Of a stretch of DNA of 64,000 bases, positions 17,187 through 25,039 are shown piece after piece. The position numbers and the translations under genes were made by a program. The notes under the pieces were generated by a model. It made no database searches. It was not told the origin of the DNA and was given only the letters and a program-made list of their open reading frames with translations. The DNA is from JAYREN01 sp963663375 (lineage in GTDB: Bacteria > Acidobacteriota > Holophagae > Holophagales > Holophagaceae): the NCBI GenBank assembly GCA_963663375.1, contig OY760195.1:310001-374000 (forward strand), read 5' to 3'. Positions within the stretch are counted from its first letter, which is position 1; every line of letters begins with the position of its first letter.

Positions 17187-18264
17187 GAATCCCGGGGGCG
17201 AATGCGCCTGCCCATCCCCGAAGTCTGAAGCGTCCGGCCCTTCCTTCTTGCGTCGCGGTGGCTGGGTCCTGTTGGCGCTGCCCCTCTGGATTCTGCTTTA
17301 CGCGGTGAACCACCGGGTTTCGGAGTGGATTGCCTTCGGGCTCCTGAGGCTCATGCCCAAGTCCCACCTGGGCGAGGCCGTGGCCTTCTTCTTCTTCGAT
17401 GTGCCCAAGGTGCTCCTGCTGCTCACGCTGATCGTCTTCATCGTCACCTTCCTGCAGACCTTCGTGAGCCCCACCAAGGTGCGCGATGCCCTCGCACGGC
17501 GGGCTCCCGGCATCGGCAATGCCCTGGGTTCGGTGTTCGGCATCATCACGCCCTTTTGCTCCTGTTCGGCGGTGCCCCTCTTCATCGGCTTCCTGCGGGC
17601 GGGGGTGCCCCTGGGGGTCACCTTCAGCTTTCTGGTGGCCGCACCCATGATCAACGAGGTGGCGCTGGGGATGCTCTTCGCCATGTTCGGCTGGAAGATC
17701 GCGCTGCTCTACGCCGGAACGGGCCTCGCCATCGCCTTCACCTCGGGCCTCGTGCTGGGTCGCATGAACATGGAACGCCATCTGGAGGGCTGGGTGCAGG
17801 ACGCGCTGAAGGCGCCCTCCCTGGGTGAAGGTGAAGCGGCGCGGATCACTCTGCCCATGCGCATCGACCAGGCCCTCCAGGGCGTGAAAGACATTGTCGG
17901 CAAGGTGTGGCCCTACATCCTGGTGGGCATCCTGGTAGGCGCCTTCATCCATGGCTATGTGCCCGAAGCCTTCATGGCGGGCCTGCTGGGCAAGCAGGCC
18001 TGGTACAGCGTTCCCCTGGCCGTGCTCGTGGGCGTGCCCCTCTACTCCAACGCGGCGGGCGTCATGCCCATCGTGGAGGCCCTGCTGGGCAAGGGCGCGG
18101 CGCTGGGTTCCACGCTGGCCTTCATGATGGCCGTCATTGGCCTTTCGCTGCCGGAAACCGTGATCCTCCGCAAGGTCATGCGCCCGAAACTCATCGCCGC
18201 CTTCGTCGGTGTCGTAGCCCTCGGCATCCTGCTGGTGGGGTATCTCTTCAACGCGGTGCTCTAG
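17179..18264 (+). CDS. permease, DUF318/ArsP family (SO_0444-like efflux transporter)
   Basis: 361 residues with eight or more membrane segments. The central motif FCSCSAVPLFIGFLRAGVP followed by FLVAAPMINEVALG is the hallmark of the COG0701 permease family (pfam03773), which includes ArsP-type organoarsenical exporters and SO_0444-type metal efflux proteins. A hydrophilic, Cys-containing N-terminus (GECACPSPKS) precedes the first helix. It sits directly behind the ArsR-type regulator with an 8-nt overlap and upstream of thioredoxin and CcdA genes, which often travel with it. The substrate cannot be assigned from sequence. Confidence 0.88.
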   Translation: MSENPGGECACPSPKSEASGPSFLRRGGWVLLALPLWILLYAVNHRVSEWIAFGLLRLMPKSHLGEAVAFFFFDVPKVLLLLTLIVFIVTFLQTFVSPTKVRDALARRAPGIGNALGSVFGIITPFCSCSAVPLFIGFLRAGVPLGVTFSFLVAAPMINEVALGMLFAMFGWKIALLYAGTGLAIAFTSGLVLGRMNMERHLEGWVQDALKAPSLGEGEAARITLPMRIDQALQGVKDIVGKVWPYILVGILVGAFIHGYVPEAFMAGLLGKQAWYSVPLAVLVGVPLYSNAAGVMPIVEALLGKGAALGSTLAFMMAVIGLSLPETVILRKVMRPKLIAAFVGVVALGILLVGYLFNAVL

Positions 18265-18268
18265 TCCC

Positions 18269-19009
18269 ATGGCGATAAGAATCGGTCACCTGCTGTTCAC
18301 GCTCGGTTGTCTGGCGCTACTCATCCCGCGCTGGATCAAGCGGAGCGGATCCTGGCGTCAGGACCTGGGCTTCGGTCCTCATCCCCGCAAGGTGCAGGAC
18401 TTCCTCATGGGTTGTCTTTTCGGCACCCTGGCGATGCTCTTCGTCTTCGGGATCGAATGGCTTTGCGGCTGGCTGCGTCCGGGCCCCTTCAACAGGGCCG
18501 GTTGGGCTGGCCTGGACATCCTGCCTCCCTTGATGCTCATGGCCCTGTGGGAGGAATTCCGTTTTCGCGGGATCGAACTCTCTGGGCTGCGGACGATCCT
18601 GCCCTCCTGGGGTGCCTGGGTCCTGTCCTCCGTGGTCTTCGGGGCGGCCCATTGCCTGAACGCCAATGCCAGTGGGCTTTCGATCCTGGGGAACATGCTG
18701 GGCGGTTTCGTATACGGCTACGCCTTCTTGGCGAGCGGCGCCATCTGGCTTCCCTTCGGCCTGCACGCGGCCTGGAATATGGTCCAAGGCCCCATTCTCG
18801 GCCTGCCCATCAGCGGGTATCTGGAAGGAGGGCTCTGGAACCCCACTGTTTCCGGACCGGAGTCCCTCACCGGCGGCAATTACGGCCCCGAGGCCGGGCT
18901 CGTGGGGTTGGCCGCTCACCTCCTTATCCTGGCCCTGCTCTGGGCCTACCAACGAAAGCAACGCCCGGAATCCACCGGCGAACTAACCCCCAAGGAGCTC
19001 CCATGTTGA
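18269..19009 (+). CDS. CPBP-family intramembrane metalloprotease (CAAX protease-like)
   Basis: 246 residues with about seven membrane segments. WEEFRFRG (the EExxxR motif), then VFGAAHCLN (FxxxH) and a further His/Asn in LHAAWNMV are the conserved catalytic motifs of the Abi/CPBP family. Bacterial members include bacteriocin-immunity proteins and prenyl-protein protease relatives. It starts 4 nt after the permease and overlaps the following small thioredoxin gene by 7 nt, so it is part of the same operon. A protease within this metal/redox cassette is unusual; its target is unknown. Confidence 0.85.
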   Translation: MAIRIGHLLFTLGCLALLIPRWIKRSGSWRQDLGFGPHPRKVQDFLMGCLFGTLAMLFVFGIEWLCGWLRPGPFNRAGWAGLDILPPLMLMALWEEFRFRGIELSGLRTILPSWGAWVLSSVVFGAAHCLNANASGLSILGNMLGGFVYGYAFLASGAIWLPFGLHAAWNMVQGPILGLPISGYLEGGLWNPTVSGPESLTGGNYGPEAGLVGLAAHLLILALLWAYQRKQRPESTGELTPKELPC

Positions 19010-19236
19010 TTGAAGTCTTCGGCCCCGGCTGTGCCAAGTGCGAGACCCTGCTCAAGCACGCGAAACATGCCGCGGAGCAATCCGGCGGCGAGCACCAGGT
19101 AGTCAAAGTGTCCGACTATGGGGTCATGGCCGCCCGCGGCGTGCTCAGCACCCCGGCCCTGGCCTTGGATGGCCAGCTCAAGTCCCAGGGCAAGGTGGTG
19201 AGCTCGGACGAGATCCTGGCCCTCCTGAAGGCCTGA
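19003..19236 (+). CDS. small thioredoxin-fold protein (redox-active disulfide type)
   Basis: 77 residues with ATG at 19003 and AAGGAG just upstream. FGPGCAKCETLLKHA carries a CxxC at residues 10-13, and STPALALDGQLKSQGKVVS carries the cis-Pro of a compact thioredoxin fold (Thioredoxin_3 family). Such mini-thioredoxins are typically encoded beside DUF318 permeases, as here. It is cytoplasmic, with no signal peptide. A role in handing reducing power or metal to the permease is an inference. Confidence 0.85.
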   Translation: MLIEVFGPGCAKCETLLKHAKHAAEQSGGEHQVVKVSDYGVMAARGVLSTPALALDGQLKSQGKVVSSDEILALLKA

Positions 19237-19287
19237 TTCACCAGGCATTCACCTGCCATCCATCCCCTTCCTTCCTTTGGAGGTTTC

Positions 19288-19674
19288 ATGTTCATGCCGC
19301 GCCTCAGCGCTTTATTGGTGGCCACCTCGGCCATGCTTTCGGCCCAGGGTACCGTGCCCGCCCTCGACCCTCCGGGGCTCGCCCAGGTCCTGAAGTCCGG
19401 CACGTGGACGGTGATTGAATTCGGCGGTCCCACCTGCGTTCCTTGCAAGAAGATGCAGCCGATTCTGGCGGAGCTGCAGCAGCAGTTCGGCAACCGCGCC
19501 CAGGTGCGGAATTTCTATATCACCCAGTACGCCAAGGAGGCTAAGCCCTACAAGGTGATGGCCATGCCCACCCAGGTGATCTTCGATCCCAGCGGCAAGG
19601 AGGTGGCTCGCCACATCGGCTACTGGGACAAGGCCGACTTCCTGGCCGCCCTCGCCAAGGCCGGTCTGAAATGA
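19288..19674 (+). CDS. periplasmic thioredoxin-family protein
   Basis: 128 residues. A signal peptide (MFMPRLSALLVATSAMLSAQG) precedes a thioredoxin fold with the active site GGPTCVPCKKMQPIL and the cis-Pro loop AMPTQVIFDPSG. GGAGG lies 6-7 nt before the ATG. It overlaps the ccdA-like gene by 4 nt (ATGA), so the two are translationally coupled. The natural reading is an exported thiol reductase that receives electrons from the CcdA-like membrane protein. Confidence 0.88.
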   Translation: MFMPRLSALLVATSAMLSAQGTVPALDPPGLAQVLKSGTWTVIEFGGPTCVPCKKMQPILAELQQQFGNRAQVRNFYITQYAKEAKPYKVMAMPTQVIFDPSGKEVARHIGYWDKADFLAALAKAGLK

Positions 19675-20381
19675 CGGAATGGCTTCAAAGCCTAGCCGAG
19701 ATGATGGCCAATGCTTCGGCGGCCAAGCAGCTCGGCATCGTGTTCCTGGGAGGACTGCTCACCTCCATGAATCCCTGCGTCCTGGTCGCCGCGCCGCTGG
19801 TGGTGGGTTTCGCTGGGGGCACCCGGGAGGGGCGTCATCACCCCATGCTGCTTTCCGGTGTCTTCGTGTTGGGGCTCGCCGCGGCCTTTACTATCCTCGG
19901 CCTGGTGGCGGCCCTGACGGGTTCGTTGCTCGGTGACATCGGCTGGGGCTGGAAGGCGCTGTTGGGGCTGATCCTGCTGGCCGTGGGGCTCCATCTGTTG
20001 GGCGTCTTCAGCCTGCCCACACCTTCCCATGGCTGGCTCGCCCGCTTCCAGGGCGCGGGCCTGATCGGGGCCTTCATCATGGGCGCCCTCACGGGAACCC
20101 TCAGCGCCCCTTGCGCCACGCCCGCCCTGGCGGCAGTCCTCACCGTGGTCGCGCTGCAGAAGAAGATCCTGTGGGGCGGCGTGCTGCTCTTCGTCTACGC
20201 CATCGGCCATGTGATCCTGCTCTTCCTCGCGGGCGCATCCTCTGGCTGGGCCAGCAAGTATGCCGAGAGCCATTTTTCGAAGGTCGTGGGCCGCTGGCTG
20301 CCCAGAGTCATGGGTGTACTGCTGCTGGGCTGCGCTCTGTGGGTCTTCTGGATGGCCTGGCAGGCCAGGGTCGCCGGGTGA
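19671..20381 (+). CDS. CcdA/DsbD-like thiol electron transporter
   Basis: 236 residues with six to seven membrane helices. The N-terminal LTSMNPCVLVAAPLVVGF and the mid-protein GTLSAPCATPALAAVL hold the paired membrane-embedded Cys residues with adjacent prolines of the CcdA/DsbD family. These proteins move reducing equivalents from cytoplasmic thioredoxin to exported thioredoxin-like proteins. It is the last gene of the arsR - permease - protease - thioredoxin - thioredoxin operon, coupled to the exported thioredoxin gene. Confidence 0.9.
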   Translation: MTEWLQSLAEMMANASAAKQLGIVFLGGLLTSMNPCVLVAAPLVVGFAGGTREGRHHPMLLSGVFVLGLAAAFTILGLVAALTGSLLGDIGWGWKALLGLILLAVGLHLLGVFSLPTPSHGWLARFQGAGLIGAFIMGALTGTLSAPCATPALAAVLTVVALQKKILWGGVLLFVYAIGHVILLFLAGASSGWASKYAESHFSKVVGRWLPRVMGVLLLGCALWVFWMAWQARVAG

Positions 20382-20472
20382 CGACCTCCCGACCATGTGG
20401 GTCGCGAAGCAGGCTCCAGTGGAGCGTGCGCAGCGGGGCCCCACAGGGAGGGAATCAGCCTCGGGATACCGA

Positions 20473-20494
20473 AACGCCGCCTTGCGGCGGCGTT
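20473..20494 (-). terminator. terminator of the tRNA-Ala gene
   Basis: AACGCCGCC and GGCGGCGTT form a perfect 9-bp stem around TTGC, starting 4 nt after the encoded CCA end of the minus-strand tRNA. No strong T-run follows. It also faces the 3' end of the ccdA-like gene. Confidence 0.7.
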
Positions 20495-20497
20495 CTT

Positions 20498-20573
20498 TGG
20501 TGGAGCTGATCAGGATCGAACTGACGACCTCTGCAGTGCGATTGCAGCGCTCTCCCAGCTGAGCTACAGCCCC
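20498..20573 (-). tRNA. tRNA-Ala (anticodon CGC)
   Basis: Read on the minus strand this is a complete 76-nt cloverleaf starting GGGGCTGTAGCTCAGCTGGG. The acceptor stem GGGGCTG pairs with CAGCTCC (one G-T), the D arm is GCTC/GAGC, the anticodon stem CTGCA/TGCAG closes a 7-nt loop ATCGCAC whose anticodon is CGC, and the T arm is GTCAG TTCGATC CTGAT. The gene encodes its own CCA. It reads GCG codons. A terminator hairpin follows directly. Confidence 0.95.
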
Positions 20574-20678
20574 AAGGGGAATTACCAGTCTATCGGAGCG
20601 GGGCCGGGCGTCAACGGTGCATCCTGGCGAGTCCCGTTGGGCCTTGTTTTCAAGACGACTGGACCCGATCCTTGAGAC

Positions 20679-21242
20679 ATGAAAACGCCCATGTGTCTGA
20701 CCGCATTGTTCCCAATTCTCCTGGCAGGGCAGGCGCTGCAAGCCGAGCCCCAGGGGGAATCGCTCCCAAGGACCAGACCCGAGGAGGCGGTCCTTCAGCA
20801 GTCCTCGAATCGGGACTTGCTGCTCGTGTTGCCTGCGCCGGATTTCCTCAGCGGCGCATGGCAGGATTGGGTCGCCTCGGCGAAGCTGCCGAAGCGCACG
20901 GCCCGAACCCGGGCGATGCCGGGCGCCACGGTGGAGGTGGTGGACTGGTTTGTGGACGCCCAGAAGGAGCGGGTGCTCGAACTCAACGCCGCCTGGGCGC
21001 CGGTGCTGGCGCGCTCATTCCAGATGGGCTGGCGCAGCCCCTACACGGCCCAAATGCTCTCCGAGTTCATGAGCATGCACGGGGCCGATTTTCGCCCCCC
21101 GAGCATTCCCAGCGTGTTCTACAACGGCCTCATCCCCTATTGGGTGCAGCAGGGGTGGGGGTCTGCGGCGGGTGCCTCCAGCATCCACGTGAACGTGAAT
21201 GCGGAGCCCCGGCACATGATGCTTTATCCGGGGCGCCGCTGA
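20679..21242 (+). CDS. exported protein of unknown function
   Basis: 187 residues with a probable signal peptide (MKTPMCLTALFPILLAGQALQA, cleavage after about residue 22). The mature part is soluble and of mixed composition, with few recognisable repeats (SNRDLLLVLPAPDFLSG, WVQQGWGS near the C-terminus). I recognise no family. It is a single gene divergent from the tRNA-Ala gene and convergent with korB, with an R4 repeat hairpin between the two stop codons. The ribosome site GAG is weak. Confidence 0.65.
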   Translation: MKTPMCLTALFPILLAGQALQAEPQGESLPRTRPEEAVLQQSSNRDLLLVLPAPDFLSGAWQDWVASAKLPKRTARTRAMPGATVEVVDWFVDAQKERVLELNAAWAPVLARSFQMGWRSPYTAQMLSEFMSMHGADFRPPSIPSVFYNGLIPYWVQQGWGSAAGASSIHVNVNAEPRHMMLYPGRR

Positions 21243-21257
21243 AGGCTGACATGAACG

Positions 21258-21331
21258 AGTGGGGACCGCCCGCTCCCTACCGTCGCTCTGCGTCCCCCCT
21301 CGTGGTGTCCGGACAAAGTCCGGCCACCACG
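21258..21331. repeat. R4 repeat copy B: double hairpin between convergent genes
   Basis: The core GGGGACCGCCCGCTCCCTAC (21261-21280) matches the reverse strand of the element at 5271-5355. GGGGAC pairs with GTCCCC at 21292-21297. A second, stronger hairpin follows: 21301-21314 pairs with 21318-21331 (13 of 14 positions) around AAA. As in copy A, it fills the gap between two 3' ends. Confidence 0.75.
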
Positions 21332-21336
21332 TCTGG

Positions 21337-22383
21337 TTACATGAGCTCGTCCATGCAGGCCCGCAGGGCTTCAGGGCCGGGCTTGACGGCGCTCTGAGGC
21401 ATATGGGCCAGGGGCGCGTCCACCATGTGCACGTAATCGTGGAGCGTGGGACGGTCGGGCTGGAGATAGAGGATGCCGGTGAGGAATTCTCCTGAGGCGT
21501 GGGCCTCGTGGATGGCGCGCATGGCGCCGAAGCGGTCCATCGGATCGTAGTCTTCCCGCAGGGCTCGAAGAGTCAGGCGGCTGCCATCGGGGAAGGCCAC
21601 TTCCTTGGCTTCTCCAGCGGGAATTTCCACGGACTCCAGCTCGTAGTAGGGCACGAAGCCCAGCTCCTGGAGGGGGATCTCCTTGTCCTTGGCCACCTTG
21701 TAGGAGCGGGTGCTGCCCTCGTGGTTGTTGAAGGTGACGCAAGGGCTGATGACATCGATGAGGGCCGTGCCCCTATGGGCGAAGGCGGCCTTCAGGATGG
21801 TGTTGAGCTGCTTGGGATTGCCGCTAAAGCCCCGGGCCACGAATCCGCAGCCCAGTTCCATGGCCAAGGTGCAGGGATCGATGGGGGTGAGTTCGTTCAC
21901 GTCGCCCTTCTTGAGCACAGACCCCACATCGGCGGTGGCGGAGAACTGCCCCTTGGTGAGCCCGTAGACCCCGTTGTCCTCCAGGATGTAAACCACCGGC
22001 ACATTGCGACGGATCATGTGGGTGAACTGGCCCATGCCGATGGACATGGAGTCGCCATCGCCACTGGCGATGATGTTGGTGAGCTGGCGGTTGGCCAGGG
22101 TCACGCCGGTGCACACGGCGGCGGCGCGGCCATGGACGGAGTTGAAGCCCCAGGCCTGGTTCAGGAAGTACGTTGGCGTTTTGCTGGAGCAGCCGATGCC
22201 CGAGAGCTTGGCCACCATGTGGGGCTTCAGGCTCATCTCGAAGGCCGACTGGATGATCTGGGCGGTGATGGCGTCGTGGCCGCAGCCCGGGCAGAGGGTG
22301 GACTTGGCGCCCACGTAGTCCTGCTTGGTGAGGCCGAGCTGGTTGGTGGCAGCGGTGGGAGTGGGAGTCGAGGTCGCGGACAT
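21337..22383 (-). CDS. korB: 2-oxoacid:ferredoxin oxidoreductase, beta subunit
   Basis: 348 residues from ATG 22383. A GTG at 22395 would overlap the upstream stop by 4 nt and is an equally possible start. Thiamine diphosphate motifs are clear: TLCPGCGHDAI near the N-terminus, ASGDGDSMSIG and a downstream NNxxYG-like DNGVYGLTKGQFS. With the alpha subunit encoded immediately upstream it forms an enzyme that oxidatively decarboxylates a 2-oxoacid, most likely 2-oxoglutarate, to the CoA thioester while reducing ferredoxin. Substrate is assigned by family resemblance only. Confidence 0.9.
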   Translation of the reverse strand: MSATSTPTPTAATNQLGLTKQDYVGAKSTLCPGCGHDAITAQIIQSAFEMSLKPHMVAKLSGIGCSSKTPTYFLNQAWGFNSVHGRAAAVCTGVTLANRQLTNIIASGDGDSMSIGMGQFTHMIRRNVPVVYILEDNGVYGLTKGQFSATADVGSVLKKGDVNELTPIDPCTLAMELGCGFVARGFSGNPKQLNTILKAAFAHRGTALIDVISPCVTFNNHEGSTRSYKVAKDKEIPLQELGFVPYYELESVEIPAGEAKEVAFPDGSRLTLRALREDYDPMDRFGAMRAIHEAHASGEFLTGILYLQPDRPTLHDYVHMVDAPLAHMPQSAVKPGPEALRACMDELM

Positions 22384-22391
22384 GGGCAGGC

Positions 22392-24215
22392 TCACTTCTC
22401 GAAAGCGTTGATCTGGTCGACGAGGGTCTGGGCGTTGATGGCCGTGCTGTCGTAGTGGCGCACCTTGCGGATCTTCTGGGACAACTCGGGGAAGAATTCC
22501 CGCAGCAGGTTGGCCATCTGGCCATCGCGGTTCTGGTCTACCACGTAGACCACGTCCATCCGCTCCAGGAAGGCCTCTACCTCCTGGGTGAAGGGCAGGG
22601 CCCGCACCCGCAGATAGTCCACGGCCTTGCCGTGGGTCTCCTGGAGGATGTCCAGGGCCTCGACCACAGCGGAATCGCTGGAGCCATAAGCTAGGAGGCC
22701 CCGCTTGGAGTTGGCGCTGCGAAGGATGGGGGCCGGCACCGAGGCGCGGGCTGTATCGAATTTTTTCCGTAAACGGTCGATGTTGGACTTCCAGTCCTCG
22801 GGTTTCTCGGAGTACAGGGCATGGACACTGTGGCCCGTGCCCCGGGTGAAGTAGGCGCCCTTCCCGCCGGGCGTGCCGGGCAGGGTGCGCCAGCAGACCC
22901 CATCGCCATCCACATCCTTGTAGCGGCCCCAGTCCTGAATGCCCTTGAGCTGAGCCTCGTCGAGAACCTTGCCGCGATCGAATTTCCCCTCGGGGTAATC
23001 GAAGGGCTTGGTGGCCCAGTTCTGCATGCCAAGATCCAGATCCGTCACCACGAAGACCGGGGTCTGGTAGCGCTCCGCGAGATCAAAGGCTTCGTAGGTG
23101 AAGCGGAAGCACTCCTCCATGTTTCCGGGGTAGAGGCAAATGTGGTAGGTGTCGCCATGACTGCACTTGGCGCACATTTCTATATCGCCCTGACTAGTGC
23201 GTGTGGGCAGGCCCGTGGAGGGCCCCATGCGCGTCACGTCCACGAAGACACAAGGGGTCTCCGCGAAGTAGGCCAAGCCAATGAACTCCGACATCAGCGA
23301 AATGCCGGGGCCCGACGTGGCGGTCATGGAGCGGGCGCCCGCCCAGCCCGCGCCAATGATCACGCCCGCGCTGGCAAGCTCATCCTCCATCTGCACAATG
23401 GCCACATTGGTCTTGCCGGTGGCGGGATCGATCCGGTATTCCTTGGCATATTCCGCCAGGGTCTCCACCAGGCTCGAACTGGGGGTGATGGGGTACCAGG
23501 CCACCACTGTGACCCCTGCGAACATGGCACCCAGGGCGCAGGCGGAGTTGCCATCGATGATGAGCTGGCCCTGGGTCTTGGTGTCCCGCACAATCTTGAG
23601 CCGGTCCTGGTCGGCGAGATGCTGGTCCGCCCAGTCATAGCCTGCCTGGGCCGCGTCTGAATTGAGCTCCACGGCCTTCTGCTTGCCCTTGAGCTGCCGG
23701 GCAATGGCCTTGCGGACCTCGTCCATGTCCAGGCCGATCATGCGGGCGGCGACCCCTACGTAGATCATGTTCTTCACGAGTTTGTGGAGCTTGGGTTCCG
23801 GGCAGGAGGCGGTCACGATCTGCTGGAAGGGAACCGGGAGGAACGTGAGATCGGTGCGAAGCGCATCCAGCTTCAGGGGCTCGTCGTATAGGCAGAGGGC
23901 GCCCGGCTTGAGTTTGGCCACATCCTCCCGGGCCGTTTCTGCGTTCATGCAGATCATCAGATCCACATCGTGCTTGCGGGCGCTGTAGCCCCGATGGTTG
24001 GCGCGGATCTGGAACCAGGTGGGAAGCCCGGCGATGTTGGAGGGAAACAGGTTCTTGCCGCTCACGGGCACGCCCATCTGGAAGATGGAGCGCATCAGCA
24101 CGTTGTTGGCCGTCTGGCTACCGGATCCGTTGACCGTAGCGACTTCTATTGAAAAATCATTAATCAGAGTTTTCGTGTTTTCGGTCACGGCAGGAACCTC
24201 TTGGGTGGAAGGCAT
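22392..24215 (-). CDS. korA: 2-oxoacid:ferredoxin oxidoreductase, fused gamma-alpha subunit
   Basis: 607 residues, ATG at 24215 with GAGAGGAG 4 nt upstream. The N-terminal third is the gamma (CoA-side) domain (NGSGSQTANNVLMRSIFQMG, HRGYSARKHDVDLMI). From about residue 205 the alpha pyrimidine-binding domain begins (DGNSACALGAMFAGVTVVAWYPITPSSS) and includes TATSGPGISLMSEFIGLAYFAE. This gamma-alpha fusion is the usual architecture of KorA-type enzymes. It is co-transcribed with korB 8 nt downstream and is divergent from lexA. It supports an anaerobic or reductive tricarboxylic acid pathway. Confidence 0.92.
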   Translation of the reverse strand: MPSTQEVPAVTENTKTLINDFSIEVATVNGSGSQTANNVLMRSIFQMGVPVSGKNLFPSNIAGLPTWFQIRANHRGYSARKHDVDLMICMNAETAREDVAKLKPGALCLYDEPLKLDALRTDLTFLPVPFQQIVTASCPEPKLHKLVKNMIYVGVAARMIGLDMDEVRKAIARQLKGKQKAVELNSDAAQAGYDWADQHLADQDRLKIVRDTKTQGQLIIDGNSACALGAMFAGVTVVAWYPITPSSSLVETLAEYAKEYRIDPATGKTNVAIVQMEDELASAGVIIGAGWAGARSMTATSGPGISLMSEFIGLAYFAETPCVFVDVTRMGPSTGLPTRTSQGDIEMCAKCSHGDTYHICLYPGNMEECFRFTYEAFDLAERYQTPVFVVTDLDLGMQNWATKPFDYPEGKFDRGKVLDEAQLKGIQDWGRYKDVDGDGVCWRTLPGTPGGKGAYFTRGTGHSVHALYSEKPEDWKSNIDRLRKKFDTARASVPAPILRSANSKRGLLAYGSSDSAVVEALDILQETHGKAVDYLRVRALPFTQEVEAFLERMDVVYVVDQNRDGQMANLLREFFPELSQKIRKVRHYDSTAINAQTLVDQINAFEK

Positions 24216-24364
24216 GATTCTCCTCTCGGAAGGGCACGACCCGAAATGGGGATCGCTAGGAACCAAGACTGGGGCCCAGATCGGGGGATGCCAATTCGGT
24301 ATTGAATTTGTTGAACGCTGAGGGGGTTCCGTGACGATCGGCTAAAAAAAGCGAAAAAAAAGGA

Positions 24365-24393
24365 TTGACCAGATCGCCTGCATTGCCTAACTT
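24365..24393 (+). promoter_or_regulatory. sigma70-type promoter of lexA
   Basis: TTGACC (24365-24370), a 17-nt spacer, then TAACTT (24388-24393). The expected start of transcription falls at about 24400, next to the lexA ATG at 24401. This matches the absence of a ribosome-binding site before that ATG. An A-rich tract lies just upstream (24343-24362). Confidence 0.6.
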
Positions 24394-24400
24394 TGGATGC

Positions 24401-25039
24401 ATGAAATCCTCGAATCTTACCAAACGACAACTGGCCGTTCTTCAGTTCATACGGACCTTCCTCGAGGAGGAGGAGCGCAGCCCTACATTGAAGGAAATCG
24501 CCGACGGCGTGGGTTCCAGCGCCGTGAGCACCATCCACAAGCACGTGCAGCATCTGATGGAAAAGGGCTTCCTGGACCGCAGCCACGGGGCGGGCAACAA
24601 CATCGTCGTCAAGGTCGAGGAGGCTCCTGGCCCCGCCCGGGTGCGTCCCCAGGGGCTGGGGCGAATGTTACCTTTCTGTGGGGATGTGGCGGCGGGTTCG
24701 CCCCTCATCCCCGAAACAAGGGCCATACCCATCGAGGTACCCAACGCCATCCATCGGGATCGTGACGATCTTTTCGTGCTGCGGGTGCGCGGGGATTCGA
24801 TGGTCGAGGATTCCATCCTGGATGGTGACCTGGTGGTGCTTCAACGGCGCGGAGACTACCGGAACGGGGATCGGGTCGTGGTGCTCATCGATGGAGAAGA
24901 AGTCACCCTGAAGGAATTTCGCCGCGATCCAGAGGGGGTTTGGCTGATTCCCCACAATCCCAATCTCGGTCCGCGGTGCTATGCGCCCGATCGCATTCTG
25001 GTACAGGGGCTGCTCGTGGGTGTGATGCGGAGCTGCTAG
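24401..25039 (+). CDS. lexA: LexA-type SOS repressor
   Basis: 212 residues. The N-terminal winged helix has TKRQLAVLQFIRTF and the recognition region SPTLKEIADGVGSSAVSTI. The self-cleavage Ala98-Gly99 sits in GDVAAGSP; the catalytic Ser133 is in RGDSMVED and Lys171 in VTLKEF. The protein represses DNA-damage genes until RecA filaments trigger autocleavage. The start is set by homology to LexA N-termini; there is no ribosome site and a good promoter ends only 7 nt upstream, so the mRNA may be leaderless. It ends overlapping the convergent leuB-like gene (shared CTAG). Confidence 0.93.
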   Translation: MKSSNLTKRQLAVLQFIRTFLEEEERSPTLKEIADGVGSSAVSTIHKHVQHLMEKGFLDRSHGAGNNIVVKVEEAPGPARVRPQGLGRMLPFCGDVAAGSPLIPETRAIPIEVPNAIHRDRDDLFVLRVRGDSMVEDSILDGDLVVLQRRGDYRNGDRVVVLIDGEEVTLKEFRRDPEGVWLIPHNPNLGPRCYAPDRILVQGLLVGVMRSC

